Shown: positions 1 to 6,752, counted from the first letter of the stretch. The stretch: 8,884 bases of DNA from JAYRWD01 sp041918255 (GCA_041918255.1 JAYRWD010000051.1:1-8884); one strand, 5' to 3'. A program made the numbers and translations. Notes: generated from the sequence alone by a model not told the origin.

Positions 1-56
1 AGATCTTGATTTATATCCATCAATATTGTAGCTTGTATATGTATTAATCACAAATA

Positions 57-479
57 ATGGAAGGTATAACTGTACTTGCTCTAAGCATATTAATCACTTC
101 GACTAGTCTCGCTTCATCGTTTTATTCACAAGGAACTCAATCCTTAGCGCAAAATATCGAAGATGAGAGACTTGAAGCGCAATTTACCGATCCAGTGTGC
201 AAAACCGAACAGATGTCTCCAGATGAGGTCATAGAAATTATAAAGTCAACCCAAACGAAATCATTAAACTTTGTGGCATTAGCTCGCGCTGAGTCAGGAT
301 TTTATAATATCTCGCACAAAGGTAGATACCGGGGCATATTCCAGATAGACGAAACCTTTCACAAATTGGATGATTACTGCGACCCTGCGGAACAGGTGAG
401 ATGGCTTGAATGGAAACTAGATCAAGGAGCCCCACCAGAAAAACTTTTCCCTAATACATATTATCTGCTCTATAGTTAA
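57..479 (+). CDS. Small exported lysozyme/Rpf-like transglycosylase domain protein
   Basis: A 140-residue protein with an N-terminal hydrophobic segment (about residues 4-22), a short linker, and a small lysozyme-like domain (about 54-140). The key stretch is ALARAESGF (74-82) followed by YRGIFQID (91-98). This matches the family pattern of a catalytic Glu in (A/C)ESG followed by G-(L/I)-(F/L)-Q, as in resuscitation-promoting factors and small lytic transglycosylases, so Glu79 is the likely catalytic acid. Cys48 and Cys108 could form a disulfide. By family it should cleave peptidoglycan outside the membrane. The start is the first ATG after an in-frame stop at 45-47. No Shine-Dalgarno is present. 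The hydrophobic segment lacks a positively charged n-region (it begins MEGIT), which is odd for a signal peptide. The gene converges with the DUF3179 gene, 30 bases away. The fold call is good; the exact family is uncertain. Confidence 0.72.
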   Translation: MEGITVLALSILITSTSLASSFYSQGTQSLAQNIEDERLEAQFTDPVCKTEQMSPDEVIEIIKSTQTKSLNFVALARAESGFYNISHKGRYRGIFQIDETFHKLDDYCDPAEQVRWLEWKLDQGAPPEKLFPNTYYLLYS

Positions 480-509
480 ACACCTTTTAACTTCTTTGGT
501 AGACAAAAA

Positions 510-1655
510 CTACTCCACAATAACGGCTTGAGCATCTGGGTATACTAACTTCCACGCAAAATAATAAACCTGAGTAACCGGTATTTGTGTTTTGCCTTCA
601 GTTGAGTCTGTAACGTAAAGCTCAAAATTATTAGTTGTATTATCATAATTAATATTCAAATCTTTACCGTTTTGTAAAACTTTCTCGAAATCCCTACTAA
701 CTAAAGGAAAAAAAGCGAACGGATCATTATCAATTAGCGCGGCATAAACTTTATCCTTTGGTTGAATTCGATCATTCACAAATTGAAAATCAACGGGCAA
801 ACTTGGAGCATTCCAATAATCTTGATAAGTATTCTCGTCATAATCATAGGTATAACCCGTTTCGAATGAAAACACTCTTCCCTGTGGATATAATTCAAAT
901 ATTTCAGAGAATTTCATTCGTTTCGAAAACATCTGTTGAAATTTCTCGCCAGTTCTATCTCCTATCACCGCCTTCCCCTCAAGTGGATTCCAAAGCGAAT
1001 CCGTGGCATCATCTTTGAAAAGAGTTAAGCCAAAAAGTAATCTGCCAGAAGCCGCAAAATTATCCTTTGATGAATTCAAAAAAACATTAGCATTATCAGC
1101 TAATGGAGAATAAACGATGGTAAACCTTTCATCCTTCATCCGATCATTTATTATTCGATGCCGCGATAGAATTGACACTGGATATATTCTAACTTCTTTG
1201 CATTCATCAATCTCTAGAGAATCATTGTCCTCACAGCTTTTAAATTGGGACATTTCAATTACTAATATCTCCTGTTTAGGATTCAGACAATTTTTCGCTT
1301 TATCAAGTGACATAAATTTCGGATTTGTAATCGCGGGTATCAATCCATTCGAAATCCCGTCTGATTGTGTATCCAATAAAATATCGTAATATCCCATATC
1401 AATATTCGTTCTAAGTAATGCTGGAGTTAATCTCTGATTCTGTGTTGAAAATTCACAATTACGGAAAGTGATATTAGGTTGCTGTGAGTCTGCCAAGAGA
1501 GAAGGATCCTCAAGACTTTGCGGATTGTGCAACTCATTAGAACCAACTATGAATAAGAGGAGAAAAATCCAGATCATAATAGAGGCACGCATTATAGTTT
1601 GATCTATTTTTCTTACTTTACTACTCACATACTCAAGAGTGTCCGAAAAAACCAT
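510..1655 (-). CDS. Membrane-anchored DUF3179 family protein, Cys motif lost
   Basis: A 381-residue protein with one N-terminal membrane segment (about residues 24-38) and an extracytoplasmic DUF3179-type domain. Family landmarks in order are IPAITNPKF (106-114), a VRIYPVSILSRHRIIND stretch (155-171; family AYPL..L..HEIVND), IVYSPL (180-185; family VTYCPLCG), SGRLLF (203-208), DSLWNPLEGKAVIG (219-232; family ESLWSQ..G.AIVG), the TGYTYDY region (266-272; family TG..RDY), and PKDKVYA (299-305). The function of DUF3179 is unknown. The usual CPLC(G) cysteines are replaced by Ser183 and Ala186, so any metal or redox role tied to them is probably absent. Remaining Cys are at 67, 123, 141 and 152, all before the core. 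It is transcribed divergently from the mevalonate operon. Family membership is confident from memory of the pattern; the role is unknown. Confidence 0.8.
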   Translation of the reverse strand: MVFSDTLEYVSSKVRKIDQTIMRASIMIWIFLLLFIVGSNELHNPQSLEDPSLLADSQQPNITFRNCEFSTQNQRLTPALLRTNIDMGYYDILLDTQSDGISNGLIPAITNPKFMSLDKAKNCLNPKQEILVIEMSQFKSCEDNDSLEIDECKEVRIYPVSILSRHRIINDRMKDERFTIVYSPLADNANVFLNSSKDNFAASGRLLFGLTLFKDDATDSLWNPLEGKAVIGDRTGEKFQQMFSKRMKFSEIFELYPQGRVFSFETGYTYDYDENTYQDYWNAPSLPVDFQFVNDRIQPKDKVYAALIDNDPFAFFPLVSRDFEKVLQNGKDLNINYDNTTNNFELYVTDSTEGKTQIPVTQVYYFAWKLVYPDAQAVIVE

Positions 1656-1733
1656 TGTTTAGAGTTACGATAAATATTACAATCCACGTCATAACCATTC
1701 TAGCACCTCATATTTTTTACGACTGTTCAACTA
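1656..1733. promoter_or_regulatory. Divergent intergenic region; weak candidate promoter for the mevalonate operon
   Basis: These 78 bases separate the divergent DUF3179 and HMG-CoA reductase starts and must hold promoters for both. On the + strand, TTGTTT (1655-1660) and TACAAT (1678-1683) are 17 bases apart. That is an acceptable sigma70-like pair, weak at -35 and 5/6 at -10. It would start transcription near 1690 and leave a leader of roughly 44 nt. Neither start codon has a Shine-Dalgarno. I found no convincing pair on the minus strand. Confidence 0.3.
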
Positions 1734-2978
1734 ATGTCAAAGAATGCTGCAACTGAAAAAATTTACTACCGATTAAAGAACCGAGATATTAAATTAAGGG
1801 AATTTGAAGATTATTTAGATCCAATAAGCGCTTTGAAAGAGCGTAACAAAACCATTTCGAAAGTCACATTAATTAATCTTGACTCGCTACTTAATTATTC
1901 ATTTGATCCTGCCAAAACGTCCAGACATAATTGTGAAAATCCTATCGGAGGAATCAGTATTCCTGTAGGAATTGCTGGACCAGTCAAAATAATGGGCGAG
2001 TACGCAAAAGGACTATTTTTCGCGCCGATTGCTACGACAGAAGGAGCTTTAGTCGCTAGTATAAGTCGTGGAATGAAATTAATTAACCTTGGTGGTGGTG
2101 TCAAAACCATCTGTGCACTCAAAGGGGCCACAAGAGCTCCCGTTTTCATCGCCGAAAACATAGCATCCAGAATTAAATTCGAACTTTGGATAGAAAAACA
2201 GAAAGCCAATTTTATTAGAATCACCAATCAATCCGACCCCCATATTACTTTCTTATCAAGTGAAATCTATGCAGAGGGTAGATATATATGGATTCGTTTC
2301 TCTTATGATACCGATGAAGCCATGGGAATGAATATGGCAACAAACGCGACAAGCAATATTTGTGATTTTGTCTCTAAAAAACAAGGATACGCGAAGCTCA
2401 TTTCCATTTCTGGGAATATGTGCTCGGACAAAAAACCTTCATTTATCAATAAACTACTTGGACGAGGTAGATTAGTAGAGGCAGAATGTACCTTAGACAA
2501 AGATATGATAATGGATATTCTAAATGTCGATATTAAAACACTCTTGGATACTTATTCCGCGAAGTTGCTACATGGAAGTCGATTTGCTGGTTCATTGGGA
2601 TGTAATCTTCACAGCGCAAACACTATCGCCGGCATTTATCTCGCGACCGGACAAGACCCAGCCCACGTCGTAGATGCGAGTATTTGTGACACATCAATTG
2701 AGCAAAAGGACAAAAATACAATTTATTGCTCTATCAGAATCCCATCACTAATGGTCGGAAGTATTGGAGGAGGCACTAGTCTTAAGAATCAAAATGTTTG
2801 CCTTAATTTAGCCACCAAACCACTTGGAAAAAAGCAGGGCAGAAAGCAAAGTAATATACTTTCAGAACTTATCGCAGCTAGTGTTCTTGCGGGAGAACTC
2901 AGTCTTTTAGGTTCTTTAGCAAATAATACACTCGCTTCTGCTCATTCAAAATATGGACAAGGAAAGATTAATAATTAA
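1734..2978 (+). CDS. hmgA: HMG-CoA reductase, class I, soluble archaeal-type
   Basis: Reduces HMG-CoA to mevalonate with two equivalents of NAD(P)H. The protein has 414 residues with no membrane domain, the usual size for archaeal class I enzymes. Visible signatures are ENPIGGISIPVGIAGP (68-83) and ATTEGALVAS (100-109), which marks class I with catalytic Glu103; SGNMCSDKKP (226-235) with catalytic Lys233; GQDPA (306-310) with catalytic Asp308; VGSIGGGTSL (341-350); and GELSLLGSLA (387-396) leading to His404, which aligns with the human catalytic His866. Two cofactor-side positions are unusual: the near-invariant DAMGMNM is EAMGMNM (195-201), and the Arg five residues after the catalytic His is Gln409. 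The start has no Shine-Dalgarno. It is the first gene of the operon, three bases from the HMG-CoA synthase start. Confidence 0.95.
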   Translation: MSKNAATEKIYYRLKNRDIKLREFEDYLDPISALKERNKTISKVTLINLDSLLNYSFDPAKTSRHNCENPIGGISIPVGIAGPVKIMGEYAKGLFFAPIATTEGALVASISRGMKLINLGGGVKTICALKGATRAPVFIAENIASRIKFELWIEKQKANFIRITNQSDPHITFLSSEIYAEGRYIWIRFSYDTDEAMGMNMATNATSNICDFVSKKQGYAKLISISGNMCSDKKPSFINKLLGRGRLVEAECTLDKDMIMDILNVDIKTLLDTYSAKLLHGSRFAGSLGCNLHSANTIAGIYLATGQDPAHVVDASICDTSIEQKDKNTIYCSIRIPSLMVGSIGGGTSLKNQNVCLNLATKPLGKKQGRKQSNILSELIAASVLAGELSLLGSLANNTLASAHSKYGQGKINN

Positions 2979-2981
2979 ATT

Positions 2982-4055
2982 ATGAAAAACGCAGTAGGAA
3001 TTATCGCTTATGGAATCTACATTCCTCAATATCGAATAAAAACCGAAAAGATCGCGACCGTTTGGGAAGATGACCCCGAAGTGATTATCCAAAATCTTGG
3101 CATTGTTTCAAAATCAGTACCCGGACTTGACGAAGACTCAGCAACTTTCGCTGTAAATGCAGCTATTCAAACAAAAAGGCGTGCGTTAATTTATCTACAA
3201 AGAAAAAGTATTGAAATCGGCTCAGTATATGTAGGTTCTGAGAGTCCCCCGTATGCAGTCAAACCTACTGCCGCCTTAGTTGGCGAGGCACTAGATCTTG
3301 AAAATAATTGGACTGCGGCCGATTTACAATTTGCTTGCAAGGCTGGTACAGCAGCCCTACAAATCGTGCTTTCTGGAATTCAAGCAAAAAGTTATTCTTA
3401 TGGAATTTCTATCGGGACCGATATTGCTCAGTCTAAACCGAGAGATACACTTGAATATTCTGCGGGAGCAGGCGCAGCATGTTTTCTTCTTGGAAGCAAT
3501 AAAATCATTGCGGAGATTAAAAGCACATTGTCGGTAACTTCTGATACACCTGATTTTTGGCGAAGGGCAGGGGAAACTTTTCCTTCCCATTCGGGTCGAT
3601 TCACCTCCGAACCAGCATATTTAAAACACATAATTACAACCATTGATGCCTTACTACGTAACTCAGGTCTAAAAATCTCAGAATTTGACCACTATGTTTT
3701 TCATGCTCCAAATATCAAATTCCCGTTAATTCTGGCGAGACACTTCGGTCTTCCGTCAAATAAAATACGCGGACTCAACATTGTATCGCAAATTGGTAAT
3801 ACATATTCTGCCAATTCTCTCATTGCGCTAGCCAGTACCTTGGATATTGCAAAACCATTTGAAAAAATATTAATGTGCAGTTATGGAAGCGGGGCCGGTA
3901 GCGACAGTTTTATAATTATTGTGACACCAGAAATTCTCAAATACAGGAGAGTGCTAAAAGAAATTCCCACTGATGTTACAAGCTCACAACAACTAAAAAA
4001 AAACACATACCTAAATTATAGTCAGTATTTACGACATATGAGAATAATAGGCTGA
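2982..4055 (+). CDS. Archaeal-type HMG-CoA synthase
   Basis: Condenses acetyl-CoA with acetoacetyl-CoA to give HMG-CoA, the second step of the mevalonate pathway. The 357-residue length and sequence match the archaeal family rather than the longer eukaryotic or Gram-positive MvaS. Catalytic residues are in recognisable motifs: Glu87 in VGSESPPYAVKP (84-95), the acyl-accepting Cys119 in QFACKAGTAA (116-125), and His241 in VFHAPNIKFP (239-248). Other archaeal-type blocks are the N-terminal GIIAYGIYIPQYRI (6-19), TSDTPDFWRR (186-195), GRFTSEPAYLKH (205-216), IGNTYSANS (271-279) and YGSGAGSDSF (301-310). The gene starts three bases after the reductase stop and ends one base before the thiolase ATG, so translation is probably coupled. 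It ends in TGA, which argues against a code in which UGA is read as Gly. Confidence 0.95.
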   Translation: MKNAVGIIAYGIYIPQYRIKTEKIATVWEDDPEVIIQNLGIVSKSVPGLDEDSATFAVNAAIQTKRRALIYLQRKSIEIGSVYVGSESPPYAVKPTAALVGEALDLENNWTAADLQFACKAGTAALQIVLSGIQAKSYSYGISIGTDIAQSKPRDTLEYSAGAGAACFLLGSNKIIAEIKSTLSVTSDTPDFWRRAGETFPSHSGRFTSEPAYLKHIITTIDALLRNSGLKISEFDHYVFHAPNIKFPLILARHFGLPSNKIRGLNIVSQIGNTYSANSLIALASTLDIAKPFEKILMCSYGSGAGSDSFIIIVTPEILKYRRVLKEIPTDVTSSQQLKKNTYLNYSQYLRHMRIIG

Positions 4056-4056
4056 G

Positions 4057-5205
4057 ATGAGAAAAATATATATCTGTGGTTGTTATACAACGAAATTCGG
4101 AGAACTCTGGGACAAGGATTTAAGAGAAATTTCTTTCGAAGCCGCAAAAGGAGCCTTAAGTGATAGTGGTCTCCAATCTTCAGATATCAATTCAATTTAT
4201 TTTGCTAACATGAATTCCTCAAGATTTGCGGGACAAGATCATCTGGGAGCGATGCTAGCGGATCAGCTCTCGATTACAAAATCACCGGCAACAAAGGTAG
4301 AGTCGGCTTGCGCTTCGGGTTCTCTCGCTGTTAGACTTGCCTGGCTAGAATTACAATCTCCAGAACGTAAAACAATCTTGATCGTAGGCGCGGAGAAAAT
4401 GACGGACGTTTTGCCACGCTCAACTACAAAGGCCCTAATGGGAGCTGCCGATGAAGAATTTGAGGGGTATATGGGGATCACCTTCCCGAGCCTTTACGCT
4501 ATGATCGCTCGGGAACATATGAGAATATTTAATACAAAAAGGGAAGAATTAGCTCTTTGCTCGATAAAAAATCACTACAACGGGAGTTTGAATCCAATTG
4601 CTCATTTTCAAAACCAAGTGACCCTAACGCAAGTTTTAAATTCACCTTCAATCGCAGATCCGCTTACTTTACTTGATTGTTCTCCAATGAGTGACGGAGG
4701 ATGCGCAATCATACTTTCCAACTTCATTAAATCTTCTGTAACAATACCTGCCATTGAACAATATCATGATTCTATTGCCCTCCATAATCGTAAAAATTAT
4801 TTTGAACTTAAGGCGACAAAAGAAGCAACACGAATTGCTCTTCATAAGTCCGATTTGAAAATAAACCAAATCGATGTCGCCGAAGTACACGATTGCTTCT
4901 CAATTGCCGAAATCATAGCGTATGAAGACATTGGTTTTGCGACAAAAGGTAGAGGAGCAGAACTTATTCGCTCAGATCAAACTCAACTTCAAGGCAGCAT
5001 TCCAATTAACTCTTCGGGGGGACTAAAAGCGTGTGGACACCCAATTGGTGCTACGGGTATTAAACAAATTGCAGAGATTAGAAATCAGCTGCTTGGGAGA
5101 TGTGAAAAACGCCAGATACAAAAAAATATGAAATATGGGCTCGCACATAATGTTGGTGGTAGCGGTAGTACCTGTGTCGTTTCGATTATAAAGTCTGATA
5201 ACTAA
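4057..5205 (+). CDS. Archaeal-type acetoacetyl-CoA thiolase (acetyl-CoA C-acetyltransferase)
   Basis: Claisen-condenses two acetyl-CoA to acetoacetyl-CoA, the thermodynamically unfavourable first step of the mevalonate pathway. The 382-residue protein is of the archaeal/SCP2-like thiolase type. Motifs are FGELW (14-18), VESACASGSLA (81-91) with nucleophile Cys85, GAEKMTDV (111-118), KNHYNG (171-176), DCSPMSDGG (207-215), EVHDCF (276-281), CGHPIGATG (326-334) with His328, and AHNVGGSGST (363-372). It sits one base after HMG-CoA synthase and 49 bases before the DUF35 gene, the archaeal arrangement in which these three proteins form a substrate-channelling complex. The long degradative-thiolase loop motifs are absent and the neighbours are biosynthetic, so a biosynthetic role is preferred over fatty-acid breakdown. 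The assignment rests on motifs and context. Confidence 0.93.
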   Translation: MRKIYICGCYTTKFGELWDKDLREISFEAAKGALSDSGLQSSDINSIYFANMNSSRFAGQDHLGAMLADQLSITKSPATKVESACASGSLAVRLAWLELQSPERKTILIVGAEKMTDVLPRSTTKALMGAADEEFEGYMGITFPSLYAMIAREHMRIFNTKREELALCSIKNHYNGSLNPIAHFQNQVTLTQVLNSPSIADPLTLLDCSPMSDGGCAIILSNFIKSSVTIPAIEQYHDSIALHNRKNYFELKATKEATRIALHKSDLKINQIDVAEVHDCFSIAEIIAYEDIGFATKGRGAELIRSDQTQLQGSIPINSSGGLKACGHPIGATGIKQIAEIRNQLLGRCEKRQIQKNMKYGLAHNVGGSGSTCVVSIIKSDN

Positions 5206-5254
5206 ATCAGAATTAATTACTTAATTTAAAGTTCAATTTTATTTTACATAAGTT

Positions 5255-5614
5255 ATGATTTTGTCACCCGCGAAAGCTTGGAGGAAGCAAAATTTTAGAT
5301 ACAAATTCATTGATGAAACACGGAAGAAATCATTTCTTTTCGAGCAGAACAACACAGCAACACTTGAAACTTGGTCAGTTGTGAGATCTGCCCCCGAAGG
5401 CTTCGAGGAATACGTTCCCTATATCGTCGCAATAGTCAAATTAAACAATGGAGAACGCATTACTTCACAAATTGTTGATTCAGATATTGCCAGTCTCCAT
5501 AAAGGTCAACGACTCGGACCAACTTTTCGAGTTATTAAAACAAATGGTAAAGATGGAATAATTGAATATGGCATAAAATGGAAAATTATCGATATAAATC
5601 GACGAAAAAATTGA
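5255..5614 (+). CDS. DUF35-family OB-fold protein lacking the zinc ribbon
   Basis: A 119-residue member of the DUF35 family that accompanies archaeal-type thiolases. In archaea it bridges thiolase and HMG-CoA synthase and helps form their shared CoA site. Recognisable parts are SPAKAWR (4-10) and FRYKF (14-18), matching the family's N-terminal helix, and the OB-fold: APEGFEEYVPYIVAIVKL (46-63), ITSQIVD (69-75), KGQRLGP (83-89), then KDGIIEYGIKW (99-109). The four-cysteine zinc ribbon normally between these parts is missing: the protein has no cysteine, and the region between FRYKF and the OB-fold is shortened to about 20 residues. The OB-fold is well conserved, so this looks like a functional variant rather than a decaying gene. 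It starts without a Shine-Dalgarno and its stop lies 47 bases before the preferred miaA start. It is probably in the mevalonate operon. Confidence 0.88.
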   Translation: MILSPAKAWRKQNFRYKFIDETRKKSFLFEQNNTATLETWSVVRSAPEGFEEYVPYIVAIVKLNNGERITSQIVDSDIASLHKGQRLGPTFRVIKTNGKDGIIEYGIKWKIIDINRRKN

Positions 5615-5661
5615 AAAGTAACACATTCGAGTATAATGAGTTCTTCAAACTCAATAACAAC

Positions 5662-6612
5662 ATGTCACAAAATATTTTATTTGTGATAGCTGGTCCGACC
5701 GCGACTGGAAAAACTGAATTCGCCAAAAAATTGGCGGGGAGAATTAATGGAGAATTAGTAAACACTGATTCTGTCCAGGTTTACAAACATCTCAATATCG
5801 GTTCGAATAAAGGCTTTCTGAAACCCGCACGCTCAGAAATTATACTTGATCAAGAATTGCCCGTTTTATCGTACGAAGGTTCTCCTATTGCTATACACCT
5901 TATTGATTTCCTAGCTCCGGATAGAAGCTTTAACGTAAATGATTATCAGACATTGGCTTACGGTGTTATCGATGATATAGCCAAAAGAGGGAAATTCCCA
6001 ATTTTAGTTGGGGGATCGGGTCTTTATATTTCTTCGATTGTGAGTGGTTTCACCTTTAGTAAACACCGGTGGTTTAGTACTTTCTTGCGAAATATTTTTT
6101 CGCGAATGCCCGACTTCATTCTGTTTCATGCTGGTTCCATTCTGAAACTAAACTCGTCAGATAGACGAAACAGAAGAAGAATCATCAGTGCCTTAAGTCG
6201 AAAAGCTAACAAAACAAATCGTAGTGACCGCCATCCCAAATTTAAAACCTTTATAATCTATCCCATTTTCAAACGCGAAGAGCTTTATAAAGACATAGAA
6301 AGGAGAGTAGATGAAATGTTTGAACAGGGATTATTAGACGAGGCAAAATACCTGATAAACACCTTCAAACGAAGACTTTCGCCGACTATCCGAAACGCAA
6401 GCGGTTATAAACAAATATTTGATTGCTTAGAAACACAGAACTTTGATCTTGAATACTGCAAAGAGAGGGTAAAGCAAGCGCATCGCAATTATGCCAAACG
6501 CCAAATAACTTGGTTTGAGAGGACAAACAAAGAATTCGAATTGCACAAACTAGATTTCAGAAACGAAGAGTCGATTTCCAAGGCTACTGAGCTAGCTTTT
6601 CACGATCAATAG
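5662..6612 (+). CDS. miaA: tRNA dimethylallyltransferase MiaA
   Basis: Transfers the dimethylallyl group of DMAPP to N6 of A37 in tRNAs reading codons that start with U, giving i6A37. From the chosen ATG the protein is 316 residues, typical for MiaA. Motifs are the P-loop GPTATGKT (11-18), NTDSVQVY (34-41) with the conserved Asp36, an IHLIDFLAPD segment, ILVGGSGLY (family ILVGGTGLY), a DRRNRRRIISAL stretch, SGYKQIF (family GYKE), and YAKRQITWF (277-285), the signature of the tRNA-binding end. The reading frame is open back to an ATG at 5578 that overlaps DUF35. I prefer 5662 because MiaA proteins begin only a few residues before the P-loop and the extra 28 residues resemble nothing. It follows the DUF35 gene on the same strand, so it is probably cotranscribed with genes that lead to its substrate. 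Confidence 0.95.
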   Translation: MSQNILFVIAGPTATGKTEFAKKLAGRINGELVNTDSVQVYKHLNIGSNKGFLKPARSEIILDQELPVLSYEGSPIAIHLIDFLAPDRSFNVNDYQTLAYGVIDDIAKRGKFPILVGGSGLYISSIVSGFTFSKHRWFSTFLRNIFSRMPDFILFHAGSILKLNSSDRRNRRRIISALSRKANKTNRSDRHPKFKTFIIYPIFKREELYKDIERRVDEMFEQGLLDEAKYLINTFKRRLSPTIRNASGYKQIFDCLETQNFDLEYCKERVKQAHRNYAKRQITWFERTNKEFELHKLDFRNEESISKATELAFHDQ

Positions 6613-6687
6613 AAAAATCAAAACCACCATGAATGTCAGAACTCCAAATTTTACTACTTCAGTAATCTCCTGGACAGTAACCGTCAT
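6592..6687 (-). CDS. Candidate 31-residue single-TM membrane peptide
   Basis: A short reading frame from the ATG complementary to 6685-6687 to the TAG complementary to 6592-6594. It begins MTVTVQEITEVVKFGV, continues as an uninterrupted hydrophobic helix (about residues 14-29), and ends in VKS. The shape, a short polar N-terminus with one membrane span and a terminal Lys, is typical of small membrane proteins. A TGA lies in frame just upstream, so this is the full frame. It overlaps the 3' end of miaA on the opposite strand by 21 bases. Support comes mainly from the promoter at 6712-6740, which would give a leader of about 18 nt. I recognise no family; it lacks the Trp-Pro segment of SecE. 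It could be a chance frame. Confidence 0.4.
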   Translation of the reverse strand: MTVTVQEITEVVKFGVLTFMVVLIFLLIVKS

Positions 6688-6752
6688 TGATCAATTTTAT
6701 AAACTTAATCAATTATAACAACATTAAAAGATAACGCCAAACCACACTTCAA
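6613..6752. other. Intergenic stretch between convergent miaA and zinc-ribbon genes
   Basis: This 140-base gap holds most of the candidate minus-strand small ORF (6592-6687) and its promoter (6712-6740). An imperfect repeat of TTGAT(C/T)AA occurs at 6686-6693 and, inverted, near 6706-6713, but the arms are only about six bases and not GC-rich. I see no intrinsic terminator for either flanking gene. Confidence 0.5.
6712..6740 (-). promoter_or_regulatory. Sigma70-type promoter upstream of the small membrane ORF
   Basis: Read on the minus strand, TTGGCG (complement of 6735-6740) and a perfect TATAAT (complement of 6712-6717) are separated by exactly 17 bases. It begins 12 bases past the stop codon of the zinc-ribbon gene and points at the 31-residue frame starting at 6687. 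Predicted transcription start is near 6705. AT-rich sequence can produce such matches by chance, but this is the best promoter-like pair I found in the window. Confidence 0.5.

Noticed and set aside
1..56. Short open stretch at the left edge (frame 2, ending in TAG at 29-31) that could be the tail of an upstream gene
   Set aside because: Only nine codons are visible and another frame is also open to 45-47, so no gene can be supported.
1895..2227. Minus-strand open frame of 110 codons inside the HMG-CoA reductase gene
   Set aside because: It lies fully antisense to a gene with complete catalytic motifs and shows no family features of its own. The same applies to the opposite-strand frames at 758-1018, 1117-1389, 2303-2500, 3357-3643, 4263-4481, 4669-4890 and 7517-7717.
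4053..4055. Possible recoding of UGA (as Gly), as in some CPR lineages
   Set aside because: TGA closes HMG-CoA synthase one base before the thiolase ATG and closes DUF35 at its natural end, so it is used as a stop.
5206..5254. Possible promoter or AT-only hairpin between thiolase and DUF35
   Set aside because: Only loose TTAATT and TACATA matches with 18-base spacing and an A/T-only inverted repeat; the gap fits an operon spacer.
5578..5661. Upstream in-frame ATG giving MiaA a 28-residue extension that overlaps the DUF35 gene
   Set aside because: MiaA proteins start a few residues before the P-loop; the extension shows no recognisable sequence and 316 residues is already a normal length.
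6592..6687. The small membrane ORF as SecE
   Set aside because: SecE has a basic segment with a Trp-Pro pair before its membrane span; this peptide has neither and is about half the length.
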